A DNA stretch of 64,000 nt from Halobacillus sp. Marseille-P3879 (GCF_900240285.1 NZ_OESS01000003.1:310001-374000), one strand, 5' to 3'. Counted from the stretch's first letter, positions 1-7,878 are shown. The notes: generated by a model not told the origin, from the sequence alone. Translations and numbers: made by a program.

Positions 1-178
1 TTGTTCTGCGGTTGTCGTCTATGGTCACTTATTAAATCGAATGAAAAAAGGAGAATTTAAACGAATGCTCGTCGTGGCGACGGGTGCTTTGTTGTCTCCT
101 TTAACTTATCAGCAAGGTGAAACGATACCGTGTATAGCCCACGCGGTTTCCATTGAATATGGAGGTGGAAAAGAATGA
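1..178 (+). CDS. spoVAD: SpoVAD, stage V sporulation protein (C-terminal part only)
   Basis: The window opens inside this gene; about 58 codons remain, read in the frame starting at base 2 and ending at TGA 176-178. The residues include a YGHLLNRM segment, [15 protein letters not shown] and a CIAHAVSIE ending, which I recognise as the thiolase-fold-like C-terminus of SpoVAD. SpoVAD is a component of the spore inner-membrane channel that moves dipicolinic acid. The stop overlaps the ATG of the next gene (ATGA), showing tight operon coupling. The 5' part lies outside the window. Confidence 0.9.
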   Translation, partial: CSAVVVYGHLLNRMKKGEFKRMLVVATGALLSPLTYQQGETIPCIAHAVSIEYGGGKE

Positions 179-525
179 TCTTTTTTTGGGCTTTCGTAAT
201 AGGCGGCATGATATGTGTTCTTGGGCAGATTATGTTCGATGTGTTTAAACTAACGCCCGCTCACACCTTGAGTATATTAGTCGTCTCCGGAGCAATATTA
301 GATGGATTCGGGTTATATGAGCCTCTTATCGCTTTTGCCGGGGCCGGGGCTACGATTCCTATTACAAGCTTTGGAAATGCTTTAGTTCACGGTGCTATGA
401 AAGACGCTGAGGCTTACGGTGTTGTTGGTGTCATTACAGGAATGTTTGAAGTAACAAGTGCTGGTATCTCAGCAGCTATCATATTCGGCACGATCGCGGC
501 TATCATTTTTAAACCAAAAGGGTAA
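175..525 (+). CDS. spoVAE: SpoVAEb-type membrane protein of the spore DPA channel
   Basis: A 116-residue, very hydrophobic protein with about three to four membrane segments (starting [17 protein letters not shown], then a Gly/Ala-rich middle and a hydrophobic end before KPKG). Its size and position directly after spoVAD match SpoVAEb, a small subunit of the SpoVA dipicolinic-acid channel in the spore inner membrane. The start overlaps the spoVAD stop by four bases. The following genes encode DUF1657 and DUF421 domains, the arrangement of the spoVA operons linked to high spore heat resistance rather than the ordinary chromosomal spoVA operon. Confidence 0.88.
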   Translation: MIFFWAFVIGGMICVLGQIMFDVFKLTPAHTLSILVVSGAILDGFGLYEPLIAFAGAGATIPITSFGNALVHGAMKDAEAYGVVGVITGMFEVTSAGISAAIIFGTIAAIIFKPKG

Positions 526-537
526 GGAGCGGGAATT

Positions 538-744
538 ATGACAGTAGGTGCTAACGTCAAACAATGTCTTGCCACGTTAAAAAGTATAGAAGCAAGCCTT
601 TCCACTCTTGCCAGTAACTCGAGTGATGAAAAGGCTCAGCGTCTTTTTCATGAACAAATGATGGTTATGGAAGAAATTAAAGAAGACATCATGAAACGCG
701 TTGGTGAATTGGAACGAGAAGAAGAGCAGTATAAAGGATTTTAA
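538..744 (+). CDS. DUF1657 family protein
   Basis: A 68-residue, charged, mostly helical protein. It starts with MTVGANVKQCLATLKSIEASL and has a helical hairpin rich in Glu/Lys, which fits DUF1657. It sits 12 bp after spoVAEb behind a GGAGCGGG ribosome binding site, so it is the next operon member. The family is found with SpoVA-type genes in spore formers; its biochemical role is unknown. The next gene carries a second, diverged copy of the same domain at its C-terminus. Confidence 0.8.
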   Translation: MTVGANVKQCLATLKSIEASLSTLASNSSDEKAQRLFHEQMMVMEEIKEDIMKRVGELEREEEQYKGF

Positions 745-762
745 ATACAGGGAGTGATGAAG

Positions 763-1623
763 GTGCCGGACTGGCTGGATGTGGCCGTAAGAGGGGTCAT
801 TTTTTTAATCGTTTTATTTTTAATGACAAAACTATTAGGTAAAAAGCAACTGTCTGAACTATCTTTTTTTGAATATGTGTCGGGAATTACTATCGGCAGT
901 ATCGCATCAGAAGTAATTATCAATCTTGATAAAAAAATCTGGAACGGTATTATCGGGATTGTCGTCTTTTCCGTCTCGATCCTTCTTATAGAAATTCTTT
1001 CTCTATACCGTAAACGAGTACGTGATCTTGTAGAAGGATCAGGCACGGTGGTGATTAAGGATGGGAAAGTTCTGGAAGAGAATTTAAAGAAAGAAAATTA
1101 CTCTACAGATGAGCTGCTCCAATTATTAAGAGGGAAGGACATTTTTAATCTTTCTGAGGTAGAGTATGCTGTCCTCGAACCGAGCGGATCCGTAAGTGCC
1201 CTTCTTAAAAAAGATTACCGCCCGGTGACGCGCAAGGACCTTGGTTTAACGAGTGTGAATGAAAAAGAACCTCAGACGGTGATCATGGATGGGGAGATTC
1301 TGGATGAAGCGTTGACCACCATTGGGAAAAACCGTGGCTGGTTACAGGCAGAGTTAGATAAGCAGAATATATCGATAGAAAACGTGTTCCTCGGCCAGAT
1401 CGATTCCTACGGCGCTCTTACAGTGGACTTATTCGATGATAAAATCGAAGTGTCCGAATCGCAGGAGAGGCCATTGTTACTTGCCAATATGAAAAAATGC
1501 CAGGCCGATTTAGAATTATTTGCCTTAGCTACAGAATCTGAGTCGGCAAAGAATATTTACGCGGAGAATGCGAAAAAGCTTGAAAAATCGATGCAAAAAT
1601 TGACACCTTATCTTAAGAGTTAA
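763..1623 (+). CDS. DUF421-DUF1657 membrane protein (2Duf / YetF-like)
   Basis: About 286 residues. The N-terminus has three membrane helices (VRGVIFLIVLFLM, EYVSGITIGSIASEVII, WNGIIGIVVFSVSILLIEIL), the pattern of DUF421/YetF proteins, followed by the soluble YetF region with a VVIKDGKVLEENL strand. The last 45 residues (NMKKCQADLELFALATES onward) resemble DUF1657, giving the '2Duf' architecture reported to raise spore wet-heat resistance when carried on spoVA2mob. I prefer GTG 763, eight bases after GGAG; in-frame GTG 754 and ATG 757 lie too close to that site. It is the last gene of the operon. Confidence 0.82.
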   Translation: MPDWLDVAVRGVIFLIVLFLMTKLLGKKQLSELSFFEYVSGITIGSIASEVIINLDKKIWNGIIGIVVFSVSILLIEILSLYRKRVRDLVEGSGTVVIKDGKVLEENLKKENYSTDELLQLLRGKDIFNLSEVEYAVLEPSGSVSALLKKDYRPVTRKDLGLTSVNEKEPQTVIMDGEILDEALTTIGKNRGWLQAELDKQNISIENVFLGQIDSYGALTVDLFDDKIEVSESQERPLLLANMKKCQADLELFALATESESAKNIYAENAKKLEKSMQKLTPYLKS

Positions 1624-1662
1624 TAGGGGAGATACTCTCTCAAACTAACGCAGGAATATAAG

Positions 1663-1690
1663 AAAGCCTTTCTTTGCAAGTAAGGCTTTT
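1663..1690 (+). terminator. Probable terminator of the spoVA-type operon
   Basis: AAAGCCTT at 1663-1670 pairs with AAGGCTTT at 1682-1689 around an 11-base loop, followed by only a short T-rich stretch. It lies 40 bp after the 2Duf stop. The short T tail makes this a moderate call. Confidence 0.5.
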
Positions 1691-1864
1691 ACATAGAATT
1701 TTTTCTTCTTACATAAGACTACTTGATCTAATGTCTAAGGCTTCACTGCTCTGAAATGGAAGATATAAGAAGATAATTTAAAAAAGCTTCCGAGCGACAA
1801 TTACTCGAAGAGCCCCTCATGAACATGGTTATTAGAGGCTTGGATAAGTTTAAATAAGGCACGT

Positions 1865-2170
1865 TTACTGGGCAAATTCCTGGTTTGATAATTCACGCCA
1901 TCCGTGGGTTAGAAGCTTTTCTACATAGGTCTCCAATTTGATTTCCTGCACTTCAATGGCCAACGGGGAAAGGGAAACCAGGCATTCTTCAGATTCATAA
2001 TTAATCGTCACTTTTACCACTTCATATCCATTGTGAAAGCCAGCGTCAAATCCAGGGTCGTCTATAATATCACCTTGGACAGGACGAATATCAGAATCAA
2101 AGGATTTGACCATGGCGGCCGATTTTTGTTCCGTGTCCGAAGATGCGAAAAGAATTAAATGTATTTTCAT
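1865..2170 (-). CDS. Hypothetical protein
   Basis: A 101-residue acidic protein that I do not recognise. It begins MKIHLILFASSDTEQ and shows no signal peptide, membrane segment or obvious motif. A good ribosome binding site (AAAGGAG, seven bases before the ATG on the minus strand) supports it as a real gene. It is transcribed alone, opposite to its neighbours, between the spoVA-type operon and a degraded glycosidase gene. No function is assigned. Confidence 0.6.
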   Translation of the reverse strand: MKIHLILFASSDTEQKSAAMVKSFDSDIRPVQGDIIDDPGFDAGFHNGYEVVKVTINYESEECLVSLSPLAIEVQEIKLETYVEKLLTHGWRELSNQEFAQ

Positions 2171-2253
2171 AGCATGCTCCTTTATGTTTTATACTTTGAA
2201 GCTTACCGCAAACGCCTCTGCCTATCAACAGCATCTTAACTTATAAAACATGA

Positions 2254-2556
2254 TTCCGCTGGAGCAAAGATTTTTATTATTCTTTTGCTGAATCAAGACA
2301 TCCAAGGTCACTTGTGGGAATAAAAGAAAATGGGAATATCCTGCTTGTAACGGCTGACGGACGCAGCCCTGAAGAAAGTATTGGTCTCAGTTTCTATGAA
2401 AGTGCTCAAGTGCTTCAATCGCTTGGTGCAGTCGAAGGAATGAACCTGGATGGAGGCGGCTCGACTTCGATGACAGTAGGGGAAGAAATCGTTAATCAGC
2501 CATCTGATCCGGCTGGCGAGCGTCCGGTGTCTGACGGGATTTTTCTACTAAAATAA
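2254..2556 (+). pseudogene. Phosphodiester glycosidase (NAGPA/DUF2233 type), 5'-truncated remnant
   Basis: Reading in frame from after a stop at 2251-2253, the sequence gives FAESRHPRSLVGIKENG and later DGGGSTSM and a SDGIFLLK ending. The RHPR..VGI, LVTADGR and NLDGGGS motifs are typical of the C-terminal half of exopolysaccharide phosphodiester glycosidases (NAGPA domain). Only about 100 of the several hundred residues expected remain, and no start with a ribosome binding site is visible. I read it as the 3' remnant of a deleted gene; GTG 2314 is not a convincing start. Confidence 0.7.
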
Positions 2557-2571
2557 CTCATAAGAATCTAA

Positions 2572-2609
2572 AAGTCTAAGTCTTGCATTTAAGGCTTAGG
2601 CTTTTTTTG
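2572..2609 (+). terminator. Terminator after the glycosidase remnant
   Basis: AAGTCTAAG at 2572-2580 pairs (with G-U pairs) with CTTAGGCTT at 2595-2603, followed by a run of seven T. It still marks the 3' end of the broken glycosidase gene. Confidence 0.6.
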
Positions 2610-2661
2610 CTGCTTTCTTAAACCTCTTCGAAAGATCCTCCAACTCCCAGAACAAATAATA

Positions 2662-2694
2662 GGGGTTTTCCCAGTTCATAATCGGGCATTTCCC
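2662..2694. promoter_or_regulatory. Two GGG-N5-CCC dyads, likely response-regulator sites
   Basis: GGG 2662-2664 / CCC 2670-2672 and GGG 2684-2686 / CCC 2692-2694 form two short dyads with identical five-base spacers and centres 22 bp apart, so on the same helix face. They resemble the GC-rich dyads bound by NreC-type nitrate/oxygen response regulators (staphylococcal form TAGGG-N4-CCCTA). They sit just upstream of a possible -10 (TATACT 2721-2726) with a poor -35 near 2698, where an activator would be needed. The NarL/NreC-type regulator encoded at the end of this locus is the obvious candidate to bind here. Confidence 0.45.
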
Positions 2695-2774
2695 TGATTA
2701 CGAAATAAAAGAACCTTGCCTATACTTAAATTAGTTCAAAGCAAAACAAAAAAGTTAAGTAAGGAAGGTTATCT

Positions 2775-3860
2775 ATGGCGCATTCATACGTTCAAGAATC
2801 TATTAAAAATCGGCGCTCCGTTAATCGGGCATTTGCATCCAAGTTCGCAAAGTCTATGTTTATCGCAGTCAGTTTACTCGTTATTTTAAGTTTTATCGGG
2901 ACCCGGATGTTCACCCATGTGGATCTAAACTTATACGGCTATGTAGTAGGAACGTTCGTTTTTATCGGTGGTTTCTTCTATCGGTTTATAGCATGGGGAG
3001 AGCGGCCTCCTACAAAGATTTTTATGAAAAAAGGAATCAGGCTGTTATTCCGTAAATCTACACCAAAGACTACAGCAAACCATCTGGGAACCTATCAATT
3101 TATTTGGGATAGGGGAATTTACCGATGGACACAGCACCTGCTGATTGGCTGGGGCGTCATCCTTTCCTGTCTTGTTACTTTTCCTCTTGTCTTCGGTTGG
3201 ATGTATTTCACGATGGAGGAAAATGGTTATTATACGGTGGTTGCTTTTGGGATGGATGTTATGCGTGTGGAGGCAGACGGCTGGCTTGCATTCTTCTTTT
3301 ACAACGCCCTGAATTTTACAGCCATTGCAGTTATCCTTGGAGTTTGTATGGCTTTGTACCGCCGGCTGAAACATATGCAGGCAAGAGCCGAGCAGAAATT
3401 CATCTATGATTTTATGCCGCTGTATCTACTATTGTTTATCAGCATTACAGGATTAGCCTTAACCTTTATGAATGTGTTCCTTCACGGACAGGGTCATTAT
3501 GTGATGTCGCTCATTCATCAATATTCGGTGATTGTGACATTAATTTATTTACCCTTTGGCAAGCTCGCTCATATTCCATTTCGACCACTCAGTGTATTTG
3601 CCAGGAATTACCGAGAACATTACAGTGAGCAATCGATGAAGAAGTGTAAAAACTGCTCCACTGAGTTTGTATCAACGGAACAATCCCGGGATGTCAGGGA
3701 TGTGCTGCATGAGAATGCGATTCATTTTGATATGGAGGAAGGATTCAACTTAGCAGAACTGTGTCTTCCCTGCCGCCGTAAGTACCGAATGTCACGCTTT
3801 TCAGGTAAACCTACACACAAAGTAATCCACAAGGAGGCTAATCAAGATGCAAAAGGATAA
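2775..3860 (+). CDS. Cytochrome-b-like (NarI/NarC-type) membrane subunit
   Basis: A 361-residue protein with about six membrane helices (roughly residues 27-44, 52-72, 121-143, 170-194, 212-235, 243-262). Membrane or near-membrane histidines (H121, H237, H241, H248) could bind haem b, as in NarI-like quinol-oxidising subunits. The soluble C-terminus has two CxxC pairs (C291/C294 and C330/C333) that could hold a metal. It is first in the operon and overlaps the catalytic gene by 14 bases, so it probably passes quinol electrons to the reductase. No family is certain; a bc1-like role with the Rieske protein downstream is possible. Confidence 0.6.
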   Translation: MAHSYVQESIKNRRSVNRAFASKFAKSMFIAVSLLVILSFIGTRMFTHVDLNLYGYVVGTFVFIGGFFYRFIAWGERPPTKIFMKKGIRLLFRKSTPKTTANHLGTYQFIWDRGIYRWTQHLLIGWGVILSCLVTFPLVFGWMYFTMEENGYYTVVAFGMDVMRVEADGWLAFFFYNALNFTAIAVILGVCMALYRRLKHMQARAEQKFIYDFMPLYLLLFISITGLALTFMNVFLHGQGHYVMSLIHQYSVIVTLIYLPFGKLAHIPFRPLSVFARNYREHYSEQSMKKCKNCSTEFVSTEQSRDVRDVLHENAIHFDMEEGFNLAELCLPCRRKYRMSRFSGKPTHKVIHKEANQDAKG

Positions 3861-6015
3861 ATTTTTCCGTGAGATTGAGAACGTACGCCATCCAAATGAA
3901 AAACTGGTGAAAACCCACTGCAGCTACTGTGGGATGCAATGTGGAATGAACTTGCGAGTGAACACGTCAACGAACAAGATTATCGGAGTTGAGCCAAGGT
4001 ATGATTGGCCGGTGACTGTTGGAAAAATGTGTCCTAAAGGCGTGACTGCTTATCAGCAGACCAACCATGAAGACCGGATCTTACGTCCGCTTATACGGGA
4101 TGATGCTTCCTTAAAGGGAACGAAAGAAGGATTTCGTGAGGCGAGCTGGGAGGAAGCGTATGACTTAATCGCCCGCAGGTTTAAAGAGCTTCAAACAGAC
4201 TATGGAAAAGATTCTTTGTCCGTATTCAGCGGGGTTTCCATGACGAATGAGAAATGTTACTTAACAGGTAAATTTGCCCGGGTGGCCCTGGGTACAAGGT
4301 ATATCGATTATAACGGCCGCTTCTGCATGTCGAGTGCAGCCGGTGGATTCTTAAGAACCTTTGGTGTTGATCGCGGCTCTACCTTGCCCTGGACAGATGT
4401 TCATGAAACGGATTGCTTGTTCATTGCCGGAAGCAACACGGCTGAATGCCATCCGACTTCCATGTTCAGGGTGTGGGCGGTTCAGGAAAGAGGCGGTTAT
4501 ATTATTGTAGTGGATCCGCGGGAAACTCCTATTGCCCGTCGAGCAGACTTACACTTAGATTTGAAGCCGGGAACCGACCTTGCTTTAGCCAACGGAATAT
4601 TAAATTTATTAATTGAAAATGGATACACAGATGAATCCTTTATCAGCAGCCATACCAATGGATTTGAAGAAACAAAAGCTCTCGTTAGTCAGTTCACGTT
4701 GGCCTATACGAGTGAAATAACAGGCGTCTCTCAAGAAAAAATCAAACGGGCTGCTGAGATTTATGGAAAAGCACCTAATGCCATCGTAATGTTTGCCCGC
4801 GGCATCGAACAGCAGCATAAAGGCGTTGATAATGTCTCAGCCTACACGAATATGGCCTTAGTCACTGGAAAAATCGGCCGTCCGAAATCGGGAGTTGCCA
4901 CATTTACGGGGCAGGGGAATGGTCAGGGAGGCCGCGAACATGGACAAAAATCCGACCTGCTCCCGGGATATCGAAAAATAACTAATCCCGAACACGTTCA
5001 AGAAGTATGTGACGTATGGGGGATTACACCAGAAGAAATGCCGAACCCCGGTGTATCAGCTTATGAGATGTTTGAGCTTATGAAGGAGAAAACCATTCGC
5101 GGACTCTACCTGCTTTGTTCTAACCCTGCGGTTTCTGCGCCGAATCTTAACTTTGTAAGAGAAGCGTTGGAAAATCTTGATTTCATGGTGTGTGCCGACT
5201 TTTATTTATCCGAGTCCGCAGAATATGCCGACGTCATCTTACCTTCTGTTACCTGGTCCGAGGATGAAGGAACGGTCACGAACCTTGAAGGACGGATTAT
5301 CAAAATTAATAAAGCCCAAGAGCCGATTGGGGAGTCAAAACCAGATTGGAAGATGCAAGTGGAACTTGCTGAAAAACTCGGAAAAGGAAAGTATTTCTCT
5401 CATTTAAAAACGGCAAAGGATGTAGCAGAAGAGTTCCGCTTAGCTTCTAAAGGCGGGTATGCCGATTATTATGGAGCTACATGGGATAAAATCGACAAAC
5501 AGGATGGAGTGTTCTGGCCTTGTAAAGATGAAGCAGACAAAGGGACCCCCCATATGTTCCTCGATAAGAAGTTCTATCATCCAGACGGAAAGGCAAAAAT
5601 TTGTGCACTTCCTTATAGACCTCCTGCAGAAGAGCCATGTAAGGATTATCCATTACGACTTACCACAGGGCGGGTTGTTTACCATTACTTATCAGGTAAC
5701 CAGACGAGAAGAATTAAGTTTCTGCGAGATATGTGCCCCGATCCCTATGTGGAGGTTCATCCGCGAACAGCGGAGAAGTATCAGATCGAACATGAAGAGC
5801 TCATTAAACTCTTCACAAGACGCGGCAAGGCGGACTTTAAAGTAAAAATTACAGAAGCGATACGGGAAGACACCGTGTTTGTCCCTTACCACTTTGGGCA
5901 TGAGAAATCTATTAATCTGTTAACCATTCAAGCTCTCGACCCGATTTCTAAAATGCCTGAGTTCAAAGCATGTGCCGCCCGAATAGAGAAAATAGAGAGG
6001 GAGAAGGTACGCTAA
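3847..6015 (+). CDS. Molybdopterin oxidoreductase, probable nitrate reductase catalytic subunit
   Basis: A 722-residue bis-MGD enzyme. The N-terminus has a [4Fe-4S] motif, C25-x2-C28-x3-C32-x29-C62. The NGRFCMSSAAG segment places a likely Mo-ligand Cys at residue 160, as in NasA/NapA-type nitrate reductases, and the C-terminal molydop-binding domain (LTTGRVVYHYLSGNQTRR) is complete. There is no Tat signal, so it should be cytoplasmic. Start: ATG behind AAGGAGG. NarK and NarL-type genes in the same run argue for nitrate, but the substrate is inferred; formate or another oxoanion cannot be excluded by eye. No NarJ or NapD chaperone is recognisable beside it. Confidence 0.82.
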   Translation: MQKDKFFREIENVRHPNEKLVKTHCSYCGMQCGMNLRVNTSTNKIIGVEPRYDWPVTVGKMCPKGVTAYQQTNHEDRILRPLIRDDASLKGTKEGFREASWEEAYDLIARRFKELQTDYGKDSLSVFSGVSMTNEKCYLTGKFARVALGTRYIDYNGRFCMSSAAGGFLRTFGVDRGSTLPWTDVHETDCLFIAGSNTAECHPTSMFRVWAVQERGGYIIVVDPRETPIARRADLHLDLKPGTDLALANGILNLLIENGYTDESFISSHTNGFEETKALVSQFTLAYTSEITGVSQEKIKRAAEIYGKAPNAIVMFARGIEQQHKGVDNVSAYTNMALVTGKIGRPKSGVATFTGQGNGQGGREHGQKSDLLPGYRKITNPEHVQEVCDVWGITPEEMPNPGVSAYEMFELMKEKTIRGLYLLCSNPAVSAPNLNFVREALENLDFMVCADFYLSESAEYADVILPSVTWSEDEGTVTNLEGRIIKINKAQEPIGESKPDWKMQVELAEKLGKGKYFSHLKTAKDVAEEFRLASKGGYADYYGATWDKIDKQDGVFWPCKDEADKGTPHMFLDKKFYHPDGKAKICALPYRPPAEEPCKDYPLRLTTGRVVYHYLSGNQTRRIKFLRDMCPDPYVEVHPRTAEKYQIEHEELIKLFTRRGKADFKVKITEAIREDTVFVPYHFGHEKSINLLTIQALDPISKMPEFKACAARIEKIEREKVR

Positions 6016-6573
6016 ATGAAGAAACGATTATATATAGAACTTGAAAATTGTATTGGCTGCCGTTCCTGCCTGGCTGCATGTACTCAATGCGGCGGACATG
6101 AGGAACGAAATCGGAATTATGTATATGATGTCAATCCACTCGTTGACCGGCAGACTATGCCCTTAATGTGCCTGCATTGTGAAAACCCGGCTTGTGCCCG
6201 CAGCTGTCCTGCGCAGGCGATTCAAATTCACGAAACGGGAGCCGTTTTATCTGCTCTCGTGGAGAAATGTATTGGCTGTCAGAACTGTACGATTGCTTGT
6301 CCATATGGAATTCCTAAATTCGATACGGAGCAGAACCTGATGTACAAATGCGATCTTTGTATCGATCGCACAAAAGACGGCATTCCTCCAATGTGTGCAA
6401 GTGTGTGTCCTTCAAATACACTGCAGTGGCTGACGGAAGAAGAAATTGAGCAAAAAGAACAACAGCATAAACTCGATAACGATAAATGGGTAGCGAGCAT
6501 GCCGTTAGAAGGAAGAACTGAAGTCAAAGTCAACCTGCCTGGAATTCTACAAGGAACGGAAAAATTGTTTTAA
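6016..6573 (+). CDS. Four-cluster [4Fe-4S] ferredoxin subunit (DmsB/NrfC-like)
   Basis: A 185-residue electron-transfer subunit whose ATG directly follows the reductase stop. Four cysteine groups are visible: CIGCRSCLAAC, CLHCENPACARSC, CIGCQNCTIAC and CDLC...CASVCP, the layout of DmsB/NrfC/PhsB-type proteins that link a membrane subunit to a molybdoenzyme. There is no signal peptide, so it should sit on the cytoplasmic side with the catalytic subunit. The short C-terminal tail (EGRTEVKVNLPGILQ) is not typical of any one subgroup. Confidence 0.85.
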   Translation: MKKRLYIELENCIGCRSCLAACTQCGGHEERNRNYVYDVNPLVDRQTMPLMCLHCENPACARSCPAQAIQIHETGAVLSALVEKCIGCQNCTIACPYGIPKFDTEQNLMYKCDLCIDRTKDGIPPMCASVCPSNTLQWLTEEEIEQKEQQHKLDNDKWVASMPLEGRTEVKVNLPGILQGTEKLF

Positions 6574-6585
6574 GGAGGACGTACG

Positions 6586-7110
6586 ATGGCAAATCATAAC
6601 GACCAGAGGCCATTTAAGGAAGATAATTATACGCATAACATTAACCGTAATGATGAACGAATGCTTGACCGCAGAGGTTTTATGAAAACGATGGCCGGAG
6701 CAGCAGGTGTGTTCGCTGTCGCCTCTCTTCCCTGGGGGGCAGTAGCAGCTAAAGAATTGATGGGGCTGAGCGAGAAAGAATATCCTCACCATAAAATCGC
6801 AGCCATAAAGGATATCCCTGTTGGCGAGTCAGTTAAGTTTGACTATCCTGGTGACCATGACAGTGCCCTGCTTATCCGCCTTAGTGAAGAAAAGTACGCA
6901 GCCTATCAAAATGCTTGTACACACTTGCAGTGCCCCGTCTTCTGGGAAAAAGAAGAAAAAGAGATGATCTGTCCATGCCACCACGGGAAATTTGACGCAG
7001 CTACTGGTGCACCGACAGCTGGTCCTCCAAGGCGTCCACTTCCTGAAATTAAAGTGAGGGTCAAGGATGGAGCAGTCTATGCAGTTGGAGTGAAACGTTA
7101 TGAAACGTAG
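6586..7110 (+). CDS. Tat-exported Rieske [2Fe-2S] protein
   Basis: 174 residues. A twin-arginine signal (LDRRGFMKTMAGAAG, then a hydrophobic stretch ending near AVAA) follows a 27-residue polar leader, so the protein is exported folded. The Rieske boxes are C111-T-H113-LQC116 and C129-PC131-H132-HG: both Cys and both His ligands and the disulphide cysteines are present, with Q instead of the usual G in box one. Start: ATG behind AAGGAGG, 12 bp after the ferredoxin gene. A Rieske protein is unusual in a bacterial nitrate reductase operon; haloarchaeal nar loci pair one with a cytochrome b. Confidence 0.88.
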   Translation: MANHNDQRPFKEDNYTHNINRNDERMLDRRGFMKTMAGAAGVFAVASLPWGAVAAKELMGLSEKEYPHHKIAAIKDIPVGESVKFDYPGDHDSALLIRLSEEKYAAYQNACTHLQCPVFWEKEEKEMICPCHHGKFDAATGAPTAGPPRRPLPEIKVRVKDGAVYAVGVKRYET

Positions 7111-7321
7111 TTACTTAGGCGTCATCGCCCTATGTACAACTTTACTTTTAAATATAGTATTCATGCAGCTCGCTGTACATCAATATTTCTATGAAAACTA
7201 TGCTGCTACGCTTATTTACACAGTATTAAACATCATGCTTTTCCCCCTGGCCGTTATTATTTATAAGCGGGAGAAGAACAAAGGAGGCAGCCAGTCCGAT
7301 GAAAAACGAAACGTTTCTTGA
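7100..7321 (+). CDS. Small two-helix membrane protein
   Basis: 73 residues with two membrane helices (YLGVIALCTTLLLNIVFM and TLIYTVLNIMLFPLAVII) and a charged, Lys-rich tail. The start lies inside the end of the Rieske gene (11-base overlap) and the end overlaps the next gene, so it is a firm operon member. It has no recognisable family. By position it may help assemble or anchor the Rieske or cytochrome-like subunits, but nothing in the sequence proves this. Confidence 0.6.
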   Translation: MKRSYLGVIALCTTLLLNIVFMQLAVHQYFYENYAATLIYTVLNIMLFPLAVIIYKREKNKGGSQSDEKRNVS

Positions 7322-7613
7322 TTTTTGTTTTATACGTGAAGAAGAAGGTGGATTCTATGAAGACATTCATCACATGCTCACCTCTTTGTTTAAAGGTCAA
7401 CGCCTTCACTGGTATTTAGATGAAAGAATCGATAACGGGGTAGAAATAATTATCGCTGAAGTAAAAGGAATGAGCAAATGGTCCTCAGAAAAAGAGGTGG
7501 AAGAATATTTGGAATATCAAGCGGATGAATCATTCTGGAAGGTAATACAGGGATATCACTTCCGTATCTACCCGGCTGAGAAAGGGTGTGCGACCTGTGG
7601 AAACCGTTCATAG
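7299..7613 (+). CDS. Unknown protein of the nitrate reductase locus
   Basis: A 104-residue soluble, acidic protein that I do not recognise (MKNETFLDFCFIREEEGG...). It ends with a CATCGNRS tail whose CxxC could bind metal. Start: ATG about 11 bases after AAAGGAGG, overlapping the previous gene by 23 bases and the next by 17. It lies where redox-enzyme chaperones often occur, but I see no NarJ, TorD or NapD signature. Confidence 0.55.
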   Translation: MKNETFLDFCFIREEEGGFYEDIHHMLTSLFKGQRLHWYLDERIDNGVEIIIAEVKGMSKWSSEKEVEEYLEYQADESFWKVIQGYHFRIYPAEKGCATCGNRS

Positions 7614-7878
7614 AGAAGACCTCGAACCCTTTGTATCTACTTTTATCCAGGTTGGCATTTTCGGGAGGGACGATGAAGACCACCCGCCCTGGCTTGACAA
7701 AAAACTTGTAAAAACAAGCCTTTGTCCGGATCAAACCCATTTGCGCATTTACTTTGATTTACAAACGTTCGTTGCGATTCCTTTAATGAGTGAGGTCGAA
7801 CGGGATGCTGATCAGTGGTGTGCTTATGATCAGGAGAGTGGATTAAGGTATGTCATAAAAAGGAGGAATACAGAATGA
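7597..7878 (+). CDS. Unknown protein of the nitrate reductase locus
   Basis: About 93 residues, soluble, without recognised domains (VETVHREDLEPFVSTFIQVGIFG...). I chose GTG 7597 because AAAGGG (7581-7586) lies ten bases upstream; the in-frame GTG 7588 would leave a spacer of only one base. It overlaps the preceding gene and its TGA overlaps the ATG of the narK-like gene (ATGA). Together with the preceding gene it forms a pair of small proteins apparently special to this locus. The function is unknown. Confidence 0.5.
   Translation: METVHREDLEPFVSTFIQVGIFGRDDEDHPPWLDKKLVKTSLCPDQTHLRIYFDLQTFVAIPLMSEVERDADQWCAYDQESGLRYVIKRRNTE

Noticed and set aside
2314-2556. An intact 80-residue gene starting at GTG 2314
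   Set aside because: The family motif extends upstream of this codon to a stop at 2251, there is no ribosome binding site, and the family is much longer.
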